A DNA stretch of 64,000 nt from Ceriagrion tenellum (lineage: Eukaryota; Arthropoda; Insecta; Odonata; Coenagrionidae): NCBI GenBank assembly GCA_963169105.1, contig OY720637.1, forward strand, positions 61,030,964-61,094,963, read 5' to 3'. Shown piece by piece: positions 1-11,580 of the stretch (position 1 is its first letter; each line of letters begins with the position of its first letter). Position numbers and translations under genes: made by a program. Under the pieces are notes generated by a model. The model was given only the letters and a program-made list of their open reading frames with translations, ran no database searches and was not told the origin of the DNA.

Positions 1-502
1 ACGTCGCATCGAATTTCGATACATAATTTATATACATACATTCGATTCTTAAAATCGAATATCACACAGCCCAATCACCAGATGGATTCCTGAAGTACCT
101 TCCCCACCTATCTCCTTCGACCATCTTCCTCTCCATCACGATGCTTCTCCGTCTCTTAACTTCGATTCCCGTCACGTCCGACTCTCCCTCCCCTCTTCCC
201 AACTGCGTCCACCACCGGCTGGAAGCACTCACATCTCCCCAGTCTCTCGCAACTAGGGCTGCCAACTTATGAGGCGCTGATTACAAGGTGTGGTCGACGA
301 AAGGAAATAGAAAATTGCGGGATATTCCGGCAATTCAATCCCAATAGATGACACCGCCCTTCTATCTGATCGAATTTAATTTCCATGAGCGAATCCATGA
401 AGGAATGATATGTGCAGCAAATATTAAATTATCGGACGTCGCTAAAAAAATCAATATTGTCCCAATTTCACCAAGCAGTCACTTCTCTGGTCCTTAATAT
501 AC
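1..502. other. No gene recognised
   Basis: Nothing recognisable. Roughly 60-265 is rich in C and T on the plus strand and contains a 67-codon minus-strand open frame with no known motif; I consider it chance. Confidence 0.4.

Positions 503-1062
503 TCCGAGTCCTCGCATGAAAAAGTAAAAGAGAGATACTACTTCGCTCTGGCTAGGTCACACCTCGAATGCACCGCGAGCATTTGGGACTCTGGGCATAA
601 GGATTTAACCTAATAGATTTTTAAAAATACAAAGAAAAGCAGCACGCTGCATTAAACGCTGCTACGAGCGAACATATAGTGTCTCACAGCGTTTAGAGAT
701 TTTACGGTGGGAGCCCCTAAAGACTCGGGAGGCTACGCGCTGGGGTCAGCTTGCTTCAGATTTTCAGAACTGCCATGTAATAGAGCAACACAGAGAATAT
801 CATTATGACATCTCGCTAAAACTTTAGGTCTGACAGAAGCGATGCAATAAGAGAGATACATTGCCGAACAGATAGGTACAAAAACTCGTTCTTTCTGCGC
901 ACAATATAAACTGATCTCCAAGAACTACACTCACATAATACACGTCACCATTTCACATCCCAAAACCTTACACCATCACACGGCTGGTTACCTAACTTCC
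1001 CCTGCCACACGCCCATGCGGCTGTTCGCAGAGTAGTATGTAGATGCAGATGTAGAGTCTCAA
503..1062 (+). mobile_element. LINE-H6 subfamily C, 5'-truncated copy
   Basis: A decayed 3' piece of a non-LTR retrotransposon. The first part aligns with the copy at 21477-22106: it still suggests the RT C-terminal motif LExxASIWD near 565-590, followed by a region matching the conserved DRYKNSFF block near 870-890. Stops and frameshifts break the frame. It ends with the family 3' hairpin, whose right arm has one mismatch (CCCTGC with GCAGAG), and a degenerate tail of GTAGATG units at 1041-1060. The 5' truncation is typical of incomplete target-primed reverse transcription. Non-functional. Confidence 0.85.

Positions 1063-1712
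1063 TGCCTTTGATAGTTCTCAGCCAACGACTCACATCATTC
1101 TAAACTACCAATATATCAGGAACAAAATGCCAATATAATTTATCATTAATAAATTAATTTATTTAGTTTTATAGTGCATCACATGCTGAGTTTCAATGAA
1201 ACATCACCGGTTATTAAAATTTTGAAAAGTAATAGCACTATTGATTCCTGCAGTACTTCAGTACTACGTGTGTTCCTGAAATCTGTACACTCAGGAGATC
1301 TCGTAAAAAATAATACCTTCCCAGCAATTGACTGAACAGATTTCAAACTCACCCTAATCTATTCATAGGACTCTCTCTGAACATCATAGGAATCCCTCTA
1401 CTTTCCTCGGATTCATCCGAAAAATCGAGGATGGAGTTGGCAATCCTACTTGAAACCTGCCTCCCATTAAACCACACGTGGTAATTACCGTTATCCGTCC
1501 AATCAAGCATCCTTCTACCCTCTCGGCGTCACGTCCATTACAACTCACCCTTTCACTCGGAAACTTTCGCTAACGCAAGCTCTACAGAGACGTCGCGACG
1601 GTTATGAGCGTTGGTATTCCCTATAAACGGATTCCTTTCCCGTTTCCCGACTGGTGTGATGCTTCGCCTTAAATTGATGACGATCTATTGACTAAATTTT
1701 ATCAAGTTGTCT
1063..1712. 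other. No gene recognised
   Basis: AT-rich single-copy-looking sequence without a coding signal or a repeat that I can match elsewhere in the window. Confidence 0.4.

Positions 1713-2095
1713 ACCGGTTGAGGTAGGTTTTTTTGAATGTCAGAGAGTCTCCTTCCAGTTTTCTACTTTTTCAGAGGCCTAACTACTCCTAGTATTTCTT
1801 TTTTCGCCTCAGCATACAATCTACCCTTCTTCTCCCCATCGATGAAACCTATTCCCTTTCTTCTCCTTCCCAGCTTGCCCAATATCCTTCCCTCTATCAC
1901 ATTCTTAAGCAACCCATCGCCTCCATATTACATCCTCCAAACACCTACTCTACCAATCACGTATTTCATTCAAACGTTTCCTTACCTCGCCCACCATCTC
2001 AAGCACTACCTCGTTTGTCTTCTTCTCCGTCCCATCCCGATACACACCTCCACTTCTCCATAACCACATCTCAAATGCCTGCAGGCAATTCTAGT
1713..2095 (-). mobile_element. LINE-F 3' fragment
   Basis: Minus-strand C-terminal end of a LINE-F reverse-transcriptase ORF. 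Its order of blocks matches the copies at 41530-42105 and 53735-54442: a TNEEVLEMV-like block near 2010-2030, then NVIEGRILG near 1885-1905 and a KRIGFID-like block near 1840-1860. The left end is the LINE-F 3' terminus with the small hairpin CTACC...GGTAG at about 1712-1728. The frame is interrupted. The plus-strand open frame covering it (1737-2063) is only an antisense shadow. Confidence 0.8.

Positions 2096-2504
2096 TACTA
2101 CGTACCCTAAAAATTGCTAGAAGAACTAGGAAGACTAGGTTAGCGTAGCGGTTCGCAAATTGGCCAGGAAAGCCAGAAGTCCGCGGTTCCATCGTTCGAT
2201 TATATCTTGCAATAATTCAAATTAACTTCACCGCCGCATTTGCGGAAGGTTTGAATACCGGCATCCACCATGCTTGCAAATAATAGCCGGTAAGCGTTGA
2301 CCAAAATTTTCGTCACTATTATTTCAAGTAATAGGGATGAGCTGTCTATAAGATGCTGTTTATTGGCTATCATTCGCAAGATGTGTGAATCGTGCAATAT
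2401 TAGTGGTAAGCTTAAAAGGCACGAGGTTTCTAGAGGATGTCACTTTTATATGTTTTAAACACTGAATTATTGTCGACAACGCTGATTCTAAATTAAGATT
2501 ATCT
2096..2504. other. Unassigned; weak tRNA-like head
   Basis: At 2133-2195 there is a stretch with tRNA-gene flavour on the plus strand: GGTTAGCGTAGCGGTTCG as a possible A box region and CGCGGTTCCATCG as a possible B box. It could be a decayed tRNA-related SINE head. The rest shows nothing. Confidence 0.3.

Positions 2505-2660
2505 TACATCTACATCTACACAATACCGTGCAAGCCTAGGGTGTGTGGCACGGAGTGATTCCACACCAGGCATGCAGCACTCATCCCAGTCCAACCAGAA
2601 CCGCGCGCGTTCCCCGGAATGCTAGGCACAGGCCAAAGCAGTTATCCTACTTATAAGACA
2505..2660 (-). mobile_element. LINE-H6 subfamily D 3' end
   Basis: A short 3' terminal piece in minus orientation. 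It begins on the plus strand with TACATCTACATCTAC (the hexamer tail) and then the 3' hairpin. In this subfamily the outer hairpin arms read CCGTGC and GCACGG instead of CCCTGC and GCAGGG, a compensatory change shared with the copy at 46404-47015. No coding part remains. Confidence 0.85.

Positions 2661-2926
2661 CAAGGTTTTTTTGAGGACTCCATTGCTATGTGTTTTTAAA
2701 ATTGCATTATTGTCGATAACTGTCATTCTAAATTAAGATTAACCTAATTGCTCTCCATGAAATATCTCACGGAACAATTTTAGAGTACTATTTCCTCAAT
2801 GAAAAAGTGCGATAATTCTTAAAACTGTTTGTGGGTCTTATTTGAGGAGGTCCCTCACTTAACTAAAACTTGACGTAGGTTTCCTCAGTATTTTTCGGGT
2901 TCTCCCCGCGTCGTACCATTTTTCTG

Positions 2927-2964
2927 GACGATCGTTTCGCTGGCATTCCCGTCGGCTTCATCAG
2927..2964 (-). ncRNA. Hammerhead-ribozyme-like core
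   Basis: Read on the minus strand: CTGATGA, then an 18-20 nt spacer able to form a weak stem II, then GAA followed by the palindrome ACGATCGT and C at the expected cleavage position. Stem III is thus A-U and C-G closing GATC, or an 8-bp duplex between two molecules. I cannot find a convincing stem I, so activity is uncertain. Confidence 0.6.

Positions 2965-3263
2965 GTCCTAATGAACAGGAGAATTGCCTGCTGCTATATG
3001 TAGGGCTCCGGTCCGTTAAATGTCCGTTGGGATTAAGTCCGGAGCGTTCTGATTGGCTGAGGAGTCGGATGGTCTTCGATTGTTGAACATCCGTTTTAAT
3101 CCGAGGAGAGCGGAAAACCATCTTCCCTGATGAAGTTATCAGATTCTTAGCGATTTTGATCGCCTTCCGTATCAGCCGAGGGAAATACTTATTTTCCCTG
3201 GCGATGATCTTACTTCCATTAAAATTTATTAAGTCGGGTGCTGACCTGGCTGTTCATTAAGAC

Positions 3264-3301
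3264 CTGATGAAGCCGCCTGAGATGCCGGCGAAACGGTCGT
3301 C
3264..3301 (+). ncRNA. Hammerhead-ribozyme-like core
   Basis: CTGATGA at 3264-3270, stem II GCCG with CGGC, then GAA, ACGGTCGT and C3301. It is the inverted partner of the core at 2927-2964. Helix III is one base away from the perfect palindrome seen there. Stem I is not evident. Confidence 0.6.

Positions 3302-3345
3302 AAGAAAAATGGTTCAACGCAGGGAGAATCCGAAAAATACCAATA

Positions 3346-3936
3346 TACAAGAAAACCGCGGAATCCTTCGTAACAATCGTAGCTTTTATGTATTCACCAC
3401 ATGTACCGTATGGTAACGACGTAAAAATGCCCAGAGGATGTGGGCGTAGACGATTTTTATAAGGCCCTTTCCTCGGACGACTCCACCCCAGCGAATTTTC
3501 CTTCGCGGTCCATTCTCAGCCCCTCCTCGCTTTGCTGTTAACCGAAGCGCCTTCCTTTGATATCGTCCGGGAACCGGGGAAATTTTGGGGAAATGCCGGT
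3601 CACGTAAAACGCTGATCCAGCAGTCCTTCGAGAGAGGCATTTTTCCCCCTTAAGGGATTTTGCCTTGTCCAAATGGAAAGCCTAGGAAGGCCCTGTGCCG
3701 TTTCTCCGTTTTACATCTCAATTCTAGTCCTTTCCCTCCGCAGAAATCCTTTCTGTGGGCGTACACTTCCTACGCCCACGACGGGGATTTGATTCGGGAA
3801 TCGAATTTTATCTCGGGGAACGGAACGCGGTGCTCCTCTATGAACTACAACCCGGAAAAAATTTTCAGTCAACATCTCCCACTATCACGATAATGTACTG
3901 GGCAAGAGAGATTTAGCACTAAAAGTACAGGACTTA
3346..3936. other. Unassigned spacer
   Basis: No gene seen. There is a small perfect hairpin, GTGGGCGTA with TACGCCCAC, near 3748-3773. The open frames on both strands look like chance. Confidence 0.4.

Positions 3937-4399
3937 ATGGCAAGTTGCAGGAAAGATACGTATGTACTCTATAGTTATGGAACCCATAAGCCATGGCAAC
4001 CATTCCATAAGTGTCGCAGAAACATTCAATAAATTTATTGGATTCATAACTTATGACATGGAGTTATGAGTTCCATAGGTAGCCAAGATGGCGGAAGCGC
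4101 GATGGTCCGCTTGGAGACTTGATTACTTGATAAAAGAGTTGTTTTGAGACTAATGTCCAATTTTTTGACTCACACTGACTAATTATTATGTGCATTAGCA
4201 ACTATTTACAGGCTAAACATTCATAAAATTTATCCGGTGGTAGAAGATAAGATCAAATATTCGAACCAATTTACTATTGGTACATAAGATAGGTAAATTG
4301 TTCATTTGCTCCAGCAACCCTAATATTTTTATGAGATCGATAACATCATGGATCCTATTACAACTGATTCCATAACTAAATGTTGTTGCAACCGTCCAT
3937..4399 (+). mobile_element. MITE-Z copy 1
   Basis: One of four copies of a non-coding element of about 460 bp (others at 9990, 11924 and 55613). The ends are imperfect inverted repeats of the form ATGGCCRGTTGCARGAA. All copies share internal landmarks such as AGCCAAGATGGCGG and a repeated ACTCATAACT-like theme. No open frame is conserved. It is presumably a miniature inverted-repeat transposable element (MITE) mobilised by a transposase encoded elsewhere. 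The superfamily is not clear from the ends; a short TTA or TTAA flank is possible. Confidence 0.8.

Positions 4400-5747
4400 T
4401 AACGGTATAGCCATTAGTACCGACAGGGGTCAATTTGACCTCTTGGAAATCATTTGTTTTCTCAAGGAAATATTACACTTTTCCTTGACATATTATGCAA
4501 GTTCTTTCAAAAATATATTTTATAAGCATAAATTTACAAGAATAAATGTTTGCATCGACCTACTATAACTAGCCATTTCAAAATATAGGATGCGGTGCAT
4601 GAGGACTTGAGGACTTTCGTATGTAAGATGAAGAAAACACTCGTCTCGCTCCCCAAAGAAATGGTGATTTTTGGCTAAATTTGGCCTCCAACCTGCAACC
4701 CACGGATCGAGATTCAATAAAGCCACCACTGGACAACTCTTGACTCCTGATGATAGGACGTTCACCTTCTCCGAGAAAGCAGGGAGGGCCCGACCCCACC
4801 TGAAATCCTGAGGCACATATCCGGATATGATCAAAGGGTAATACGATGAAAAAGGTCTCCCATCAGCATCGCGATGGAGTCGATTATATTTGTCTGGCGT
4901 CCGTGGGCAATAAATACAATCCTACTTGAACCCCGTCGCCGCCCTTCTCCGGCAACATGGGACCTCGCCCTCACCCGCAACGCTCAGCTAATGGTGGGCG
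5001 GTCTCTGGTGTCATCGGGCGATGTCAAACCCACCCGTATTCCTTCCACGTCCTTCCTCTAATTTCCTCCGCAAATACAGCAGCCCAACGCCCTGGAGACC
5101 GCCAAGCTTTGATTGACTGTTTAAGGCCTTGTAACACGGTACGATTTCCTTGCGATCCCGCCGAGCGCGATCTTACGACCCTCACTCAAAAATCGACGGC
5201 TACTCATGAAACACAGTACAACCACCCGTCGACAGGGTCGCCTCCTCGACTAGGTTCTTGTCGCGTCCGACCAAAACACGCCACAACTTCCTCAGCCAAT
5301 GGTATTTCTTCGTCATTTTCGCTCTTCAAATAAAAAACACAGGTACTCAGTTGATGGCGATTTTGTGACCGTGTGACCACGTTGAAATTTGCTGGCGATT
5401 TCCGCATTTTACCTTGTTTATGATAGCTTTCTTATTTTCCACTTTCAATTCATAGTCTTAATTTAGTCGTTTATTAATTTCAAACGTAGTTTCTTTAAAT
5501 AGTAGAGATAGTTTCAAGTTTTTTTTTCTTACGGGGTTAAGAATTTAAGGTTAGGAATTTGTACAAGTAATTTCCTTTTTTACTCTTTCGGTAGTTTAGT
5601 TTTGTATTCTTTAAATATAGTATTTGAATTTTTTCATGTAATATTTTAATTGCCCTTTTATTTATTTTTATTTCTTAATTCTTCATTATCTGAAAATGAT
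5701 GATATCATTGAGACCTAAACAAAGAAATCAGTGGTTGGCATAATTCA
4400..5747. other. Unassigned; GC-richer core at 4880-5340
   Basis: The block 4880-5340 is richer in G and C than its surroundings but shows no recognisable protein on either strand. From 5430 to 5700 it is AT-rich with T runs. Could be unique host sequence or the worn 5' part of the LINE that follows. Confidence 0.35.

Positions 5748-6395
5748 TTGGTTGGTAATCAGTGGTTGGTAATCGAACGAGTCAATGAAATAAAGTATCT
5801 AGGAGTCACCATAGATCAGCAATTAAAATGGGACAGTCACATGTCAAAAGTTTCTGGTGCACTAAGATACCGCCTGGCAAAATTATACTTAATACGTATT
5901 AAGTGTTCTATTCATTTCCGCAAAACCCTTTATTGTTCACTGGTTCAGTCTAAGTTAAGTTATGGATTAGTCTGCTGGGGGGGAGCTGATCAAAATGTAC
6001 TCCAACCAATTACTGTACTGCAGAAAAGAATAATAAGAATCATTGCTGGTAAATCAAAATATCATCATTCTTTCCCCCTATTTTCAGCATTAAAATTGCT
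6101 ACCGTTGAGACACTTATATGTCTATAAAGTCCTTAAATTATTTTACCTAAGAAGTAGGAACAAACAATTAAAAAGAACGAAACATAATCTCAGAAATAAA
6201 TTTTGCGCTTATCCAATCAAGCCAAAAAAATCGCTCTTTAAGAGATCATTCTTGTACATGGGACCCAAGGTTTACAACTTGCTACCAGAGGACTTCAAAG
6301 CCGGAAATTATACTAAAAATAAACTTCTCAAACTAATAGCGGAATGGATTCTAACTCAGCAAAGTGTAGAGATTTTCTTTAATATTATCGTATGA
5748..6395 (+). CDS. Non-LTR retrotransposon RT, C-terminal part
   Basis: A 215-residue open frame with the KYLGVTID motif near residues 16-23, which in LINE polymerases lies just after the palm domain. This is followed by the CWGGAD and LQKRIIRII blocks (about 75-100) and LPLRHLYVYKVLK (about 118-130), all shared with the copy at 25987. The FADD/YADD catalytic box is absent because the element is 5'-truncated, so the product would be inactive. 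No intact start: the first methionine is simply the first in the open frame. In a full element the protein copies its own RNA at a nicked chromosomal target. Confidence 0.85.
   Translation: MVGNQWLVIERVNEIKYLGVTIDQQLKWDSHMSKVSGALRYRLAKLYLIRIKCSIHFRKTLYCSLVQSKLSYGLVCWGGADQNVLQPITVLQKRIIRIIAGKSKYHHSFPLFSALKLLPLRHLYVYKVLKLFYLRSRNKQLKRTKHNLRNKFCAYPIKPKKSLFKRSFLYMGPKVYNLLPEDFKAGNYTKNKLLKLIAEWILTQQSVEIFFNIIV

Positions 6396-6665
6396 AGTTG
6401 TTTTTTTCTTTTTCTATGTATTGTATTCCATTTGGTTCATTCTGAAATCTACTGTAAAACTATTTTGTATATATAATTGATTTGTATTGTTCAGTAACAA
6501 GCAATAAGCAGCTATATATTCTGGGATGGTAGCCTCATCACAGATATTTCTTAGAGGCTACCTAAAGCTTCCCCTTGTATGGAAAAAAAAACCCGTAATT
6601 TATTTGTGACGTTTGTTTTTTTGGGAAGTAATAAACTTATTATTATTATATATTATTATATATAA
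5748..6665 (+). mobile_element. LINE-Y copy 1, 5'-truncated
   Basis: Coding part 5748-6395 is followed by about 260 bp of 3' UTR. The UTR holds a perfect 9-bp hairpin (GGTAGCCTC with GAGGCTACC near 6527-6563) and ends AATAAACTTATTATTATTA, a run typical of LINE tails. The second copy at 25987-26930 has the same layout. No target-site duplication is obvious. Confidence 0.85.

Positions 6666-6710
6666 CATACAAATTTGTGTCCTACCACTTTTATTACTAG
6701 CCTCACTTTC

Positions 6711-6830
6711 TTTGTTCAAGAGAATCTCATTACTTTTGCTTTATTTTGATTTATTTTCTTTCCGAATTTCCCAAATAGAACTTCTGAAGCATCTGCAATG
6801 AAAAAAAGACTCATGTGCACATAAGCAAAA
6711..6830 (-). mobile_element. LINE-F RT palm fragment
   Basis: On the minus strand the end of the open frame reads KINQNKAKVMRFS, the block that follows the catalytic FADD box in LINE-F; the same block (KTKVMRFSRCKKA) is found at 35515-36130 and upstream at 53760-53800. 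Further 5' a degenerate DDTIFAYV-like segment may be the remains of the palm. The piece is isolated and broken. Confidence 0.6.

Positions 6831-7362
6831 ATCGTGTCGTCACCAGATAGACCAGGCGTAGACGAATAAAAGGAGGATAATACGACAGGAAAACTAATTG
6901 AGGGTGTCAGCGATGCCTTGGCCGGATAAGGCCATTGTTTCAAAGGAGTAGGATATTCACCAGGAGGCAGAATCCTTACCACCGTCCCAATTGAGGGGTG
7001 TCCCAGAACCAGGGAAGTTCCCTTCTCGCTGAATGATTTCACCTTGCTTTGAAAATGCTAAAAACATTCTATTCACAAAGCAGAGTGAAATCAATCATAG
7101 TAATTGACGTAGTCTCTCTCTGACGTCGTCGTAGTGATTCTTGCCGATCCACCAGAAGCCTGGAGCTCCCAGAATCATGGAGAATCTTGAGAGATACCCT
7201 CATCCCCCCCGATATCAAGACAAACGGACCTCGGTATGAGCACGCGCCCAACGTCTCATTTTCCCATCCATATTTAGTCAATAGACCGTCGTCAGTTTAA
7301 GGAGACGTCCCACACCCGCCCCACCGGTCGCATTCCGTCGTGATTTCCAGACTGAAATAAAT
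6831..7362. other. No gene recognised
   Basis: The minus-strand open frame 6716-7042 runs from here into the LINE-F fragment but its own part has no known motif. Nothing else seen. Confidence 0.35.

Positions 7363-7620
7363 GTCAAGGTAGTTTGAGCGAAAGATCATTTCACCTAGAA
7401 GTCAATGAATTCGGTTACACTTTAAAGAAAAACATCTCAATTCCCAGAAATCTAAAATATTACCCCCTTACCGAACTTCATTCCGAGATTTTTGACGAAA
7501 AATAACAGTCCATTCAAATTAGAATAGGTGCGATTTGAGATACATGTATCCCTTGGCAAAGGTTTATTTTTTTATAATCTAAAATTTTCAAGTAGATGAC
7601 ACAAGTCTTTAATAAAAAAT
7363..7620 (-). mobile_element. MITE-T partial copy
   Basis: Starts with the family terminus AAGGTAGTTTGAGCGAAAGA and continues with interior matching the reverse complement of the right part of the copy at 34940-35510 (for example a CACCTAGAAGTCAATGAATT-like block). 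The other terminus is lost. Non-coding. Confidence 0.7.

Positions 7621-8874
7621 ATGGGGTCGGTCGGAAATCATGACTAATTGGACCGGTCGAGCGGGCGTGATGCGTCACCATTAAGGCTGCGTGTCGAAGT
7701 AGAGTCCCGGGTAATCAAATCAGTAGCTTGCCATTTTTTTCGCATTATATATAAATATCTCTTAGAAGTACGCGTACGGAAAATGTCACGCAAATCTACA
7801 CGTGAACAAAAATCGGCCCATCCGTCTGTAATGAGCTCCTGGCTCCCATCCCTTTATCTCCCCTTACCGGACGACAGTCCTTTCCCCCGCGGTTCGCCGT
7901 TGCTCAGCGACTACGTGACACGTCGCGGAATGCAGCCAACTCCGCGTGCATACCGCCCCCCCGTCTCCTCCCAGATCGCTGCTTCCCGTCGCCAAGTGAG
8001 CGGGGTTCGTGGGCGAGACTTAGCGCTAGTCTCAGAGGCTGGAATGGATTGCATTTCGTCTCTCGCTCCTCCTTTCCCTCCGTTTCCACGGAAGCTCTTT
8101 CGCCATTGTCCCACCCAAATTGTCAACGGCAGCAATAGGAATTTTGACTCCAATTCTCGCATTTGGACCATCCTCTGTGGGGTTGTTTCAGAACTTAATA
8201 TTGATGTAGATGAAGATTGAGGTAGATTGCGTCGTCAAACCGTAGCCTTAAAAAAAAAACGAAACAGCAACCATATTGGTTATCCTCTTTGAGGGGGATG
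8301 GAGAGGACGCTACTATGGTGGCCGAAGCTAGAAGCCGCTAATATGGCCTGTCCGCCATATCTGTTACCCCGATTCTAATTTTGGCGCTTACGGGCTGACA
8401 CACAAATTTTGCAATTTTACGAATTTTTCCATCGATAATTTGATAGAAATCGGCATATACTTACTTTTTTTCATGTATTTTCCTTGAATATATTTTTTAT
8501 TTATTGGATTTCATAAAAATCCGTATTACCGCTGAAAACTATGGTAACAATGAGTAGAATTCATAGCGCTACGTAGACAATATGTTTCAAGAATTGTCTT
8601 AGGCAAAGTTATCTATTCCTGGGGCCAACATTTTATCCGCATCGCCAAAACATATTGTAATATTAACAAAGGACGCTCAATTTTGTAAAATGCTGAAAAA
8701 ATGGTAAATTGATGCTGATGACGTTCCTCAGTAATTACTGAAACAAGTGTGAATGAGTAATAATGATACTTACACCTTTTGAGCATATATTTGTCTATTT
8801 GTTTGTCATAATGCAAGTTTTCTTTTACTTTAAAGCATATGTGCAATTATGTAGTAATACGGCAACTGTTCAAA
7621..8874. other. Unassigned; long plus-strand open frame 7648-8220
   Basis: The 190-codon frame at 7648-8220 has no motif that I recognise, is rich in Ser, Pro and Arg, and overlaps two antisense open frames, as expected of a GC-rich stretch. 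I do not call it a gene. At 7786-7815 it contains a sequence recurring at 29705-29745 and 62030-62060 (theme CACGCAAATCTGTACATGAA), an old shared repeat. The rest is AT-rich and featureless. Confidence 0.35.

Positions 8875-9030
8875 AGATGATCGATTCGGTAACCCCAAAG
8901 CGGGCATTCCCAAAGGGGTGCCTATATTCCCGACAAATTTGACGTTGTTTATTTTTTCTGTAATAACCTATGTAGTAACTTGTAGTCGTGGACTAAATTC
9001 TTTATTATCATTATTAATTACTTGCCTTGA
8875..9030 (+). mobile_element. Possible LINE-Y 3' UTR remnant
   Basis: Layout resembles the LINE-Y 3' ends: a GGTAACCCC...GGGGTGCC hairpin near 8889-8923, a CTATATTCC block, and a final TTTATTATCATTATTAATTA run. No coding part remains. Assigned by resemblance in arrangement rather than close identity. 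Confidence 0.45.

Positions 9031-9989
9031 ATTTCAAACAGATGGTGGATATTCCAGGAGAGTAAGGAAAGATCAGAGATAACCCAAATAGATCGTGAGA
9101 GCACTGCTGAGAGCGCATATTCAAAAAAAGAGGAATTTATAGATCCCTACCTAGATCTCGTCAAAATGTTAACTGAGTGTAGCTTGTATGTTTACTCGAC
9201 TATTTTATAAAAAAAATTAATCTATTAGTTACCGCGTTAATAGTTTTCAGGATCGCAAAAAAAACCTCCATTGTGAAACAGATTAAAACGCGAACGCGTG
9301 AAAAATGTGATTGAGTCTAATTTTTATGTAGATATTTTTATTTGATTACCTACGGCTTTCAGTCACGCAAAAGTATATAATTGCACCACTGAGTATTCAA
9401 TATTTAATTCTTGTTTCCAAAAGCTGCTGAAGTTAAAACGTATACTTTGAATATTGTGTCTATCATGACTAGAGAACTCCAACTACTCAAAACTACCTTG
9501 AATGAAGGCAAATCTCGAGAGCCTCTACTTTTATTCTGCATAGTGTAATGCTACTACTTAGCCTTTCCCTCGCTCTAAAGCCATTAAACCCGTCGACCCT
9601 TACTCCCGCCTCTCTTCACCAATTAACGTATAATTGAGCTCGATAATCTACGACTAAAAACCATGGAGCACGCAGTGGCTCAAAATTAATGGCTCAAGAG
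9701 TGTGGAAGGAGGGTGAGGATAGTCTATAGGATCGCGGGAGAGAGTTACCGCGACCCGTTCACTCTCCAAGTGCGGCGAAAGACGTTCTTTTGTTCCGGGT
9801 ACGCCTAATTCATCCCGGATTATGTAACGTTTAATCGCACAACCCAATTAAATTATCGGTTGATGCGCGCTGAGTGGCCCTTTGAAATTGTTCCTTCAAG
9901 CGGGTACTGAAAGATTTTATCGACGTGCAACGTCTCATTAGTCGGTACACGGAAGGGAAAGACCCAAAAATGATTTTTTTTGCGTCTTA
9031..9989. other. No gene recognised
   Basis: AT-rich sequence without coding signal or matching repeat. Confidence 0.4.

Positions 9990-10453
9990 TTGCCAGTTGC
10001 AGGAACGTAACATATGTATTCCATAAAGTTATGGGACTCATAAGCCATGACAACCATTCAATAAGTGTTGCACAAACATTCAATAAATTCATTGGTCTCA
10101 TAACTTATGGCATGGAGTTATGAGTTCCATAAGTAGCCAAGATGGCGGATGCGTAATGAACCGCTTGGAGTCTTAATTACTTGATTAAAGAGTTGTTTTG
10201 AGACAAGTGACCAGTTTGTTTACTCTTAATGACTAATTATAATGTGCATTATCAATTATTCATAGGCTAAACTTTCATAATTTTTATCCGGCGGTGGAAG
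10301 ATTAGATCAAATATTCGAGGCTAGTAACTATTGGTAAATAAGTTAAGTAACTAATAGATGTATTCATGCAACCCGAATATATTTATGAGTTCTATAACTT
10401 TATGGATCTCATAACTATTGATTCCATAACTAAATTTTCTTGCAACCGGCCAT
9990..10453 (+). mobile_element. MITE-Z copy 2
   Basis: Full-length copy. It is very similar to the copy at 11924-12388 but lies in the opposite orientation, so the two make a long inverted repeat with about 1.5 kb between arms. Ends TTGCCAGTTGCAGGAA and TTGCAACCGGCCAT. Confidence 0.85.

Positions 10454-10579
10454 TAGTCCGTGGTCGGCAAACTCCTTTGTCAGTAGAGCCGAATATCAAC
10501 AGTGCAACGATTGAAATTTCTTTTGAGAGAGCCAGTTTTTCTTAACCTTGAACTATATAGGTAGGTACATTGTTATCAA
10454..10579. other. Short unassigned spacer
   Basis: Nothing recognised. Confidence 0.4.

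Positions 10580-10810
10580 CTTAATTAGGGTACTCCTAAG
10601 CTGGCCTTTGCTAAAAACGTCCTCAATCTGACTGAGATACGTTCGCTGAGGTCAAACCCTTCCAACTTTCCCCTCTACAATCGTCTTACGCTTTATCTTT
10701 ACCTCTAAATTAATACCTTGCTTGTATCGTCTATCTCCTTTCGTTCACCCTCTCTATATGTCCAAACCATCTCAACACACCACTCTCAATCCTCGACACT
10801 ACATTTTATT
10580..10810 (-). mobile_element. LINE fragment with RWFGHIER motif
   Basis: On the minus strand, with frameshifts and stops, the translation gives VLRWFGHIERVNERR followed by an IVEGKVGRV-like and a SQIEDVFSKG-like segment. This order is the familiar C-terminal tail of endonuclease-reverse transcriptase LINE proteins. It is a different family from LINE-F and LINE-R. Only about 75 codons survive. Confidence 0.65.

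Positions 10811-11268
10811 CCACTCCAAAACGCCCCCTAAAATTAACTTAATAAACTTTACTTAAAAGTTTTAAGCCTTATTAAAACCATATGTACGTTGAATAAAACT
10901 TGATATCATACTTTTAATAACCATATACCTACAGTGAAACCTGTATTAAGCGACCACCGACGGTTCCGCTGTAAAATAGTCGTTAAGAGGGGTGGTCGTT
11001 CGACAGGGGTTCAGTTTCTTGGAGTACATATTATGCAAATGAACGGGCGGCCGATTTGAAAAACTCTCGAAGGGGCGGTTTTGTTAAAACCTATGCAGAT
11101 GGCGCCTATTTACTCATACTTTATTTGCTCCTGGGAAATTTCGATGCATGTTAATTTGATGTACACATTAGAGCTGTGTCGTTCATGAATGAATCGTTCA
11201 GAATGAACGATTCAATGGCATGAACCGAATGAATTAAATCTACGTTTTCCACTCGACTCGTTCAAAAT

Positions 11269-11369
11269 GAACGATTTGATGGAAGATTCAAATCCGCCGA
11301 ATCCAAATCGTTCAATATGAACGATTTGTGTGGAAGATTCAAATCCACCGAATCCAAATCGTTCAATAA
11269..11369. repeat. Two 50-51 bp tandem units
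   Basis: Each unit starts CGTTCAAWATGAACGATTTG, containing a short palindrome, and continues through GGAAGATTCAAATCCRCCG. Part of the hAT element's interior. Confidence 0.8.

Positions 11370-11489
11370 GAACCCTGTAAATACCCTTGAAACACCTTGT
11401 CAAAGGTCTTGTGTTTCCGAATTGGAGCATCACATTCCACTTTTTTGTTTGTTATTTCACACACTAATATTTGAAATGCTGTAAGTCGA

Positions 11490-11580
11490 CAGATTCACAT
11501 GGATTCTAGATTCACATGGATTCAAGATTCACATGGATTCGAGATTCACTTGGATTCGAGATTCACATGGATTCACAATT
11490..11580. repeat. 17-bp tandem array
   Basis: Five to six units of AGATTCACATGGATTCK. The plus-strand open frame across it (11499-11696) is a by-product of the repeat and not a gene. Confidence 0.85.

Larger units (their letters stand above)
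2885..3345. mobile_element. Penelope-like terminal cassette, inverted pair 1
   Basis: Two arms of about 95 bp lie in opposite orientation: 2885-2980 on the minus strand and 3252-3345 on the plus strand. Each arm carries CTGATGA, a stem-forming spacer, GAAAC and GTC, the order expected for a hammerhead ribozyme core. Penelope-like elements are known to carry such motifs in their terminal repeats, often with an inverted copy. The roughly 270 bp between the arms contain no endonuclease or RT motif that I recognise, so this is a non-coding remnant or a small non-autonomous element. Confidence 0.7.

Noticed and set aside
1737..2063. 108-codon plus-strand protein
   Set aside because: It is the antisense shadow of a LINE-F fragment on the minus strand. 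The same applies to 45503-45967 and 53752-54402.
7648..8220. 190-codon plus-strand open frame as a host gene
   Set aside because: No domain, biased composition, equally open antisense frames, and a repeated sequence inside it.
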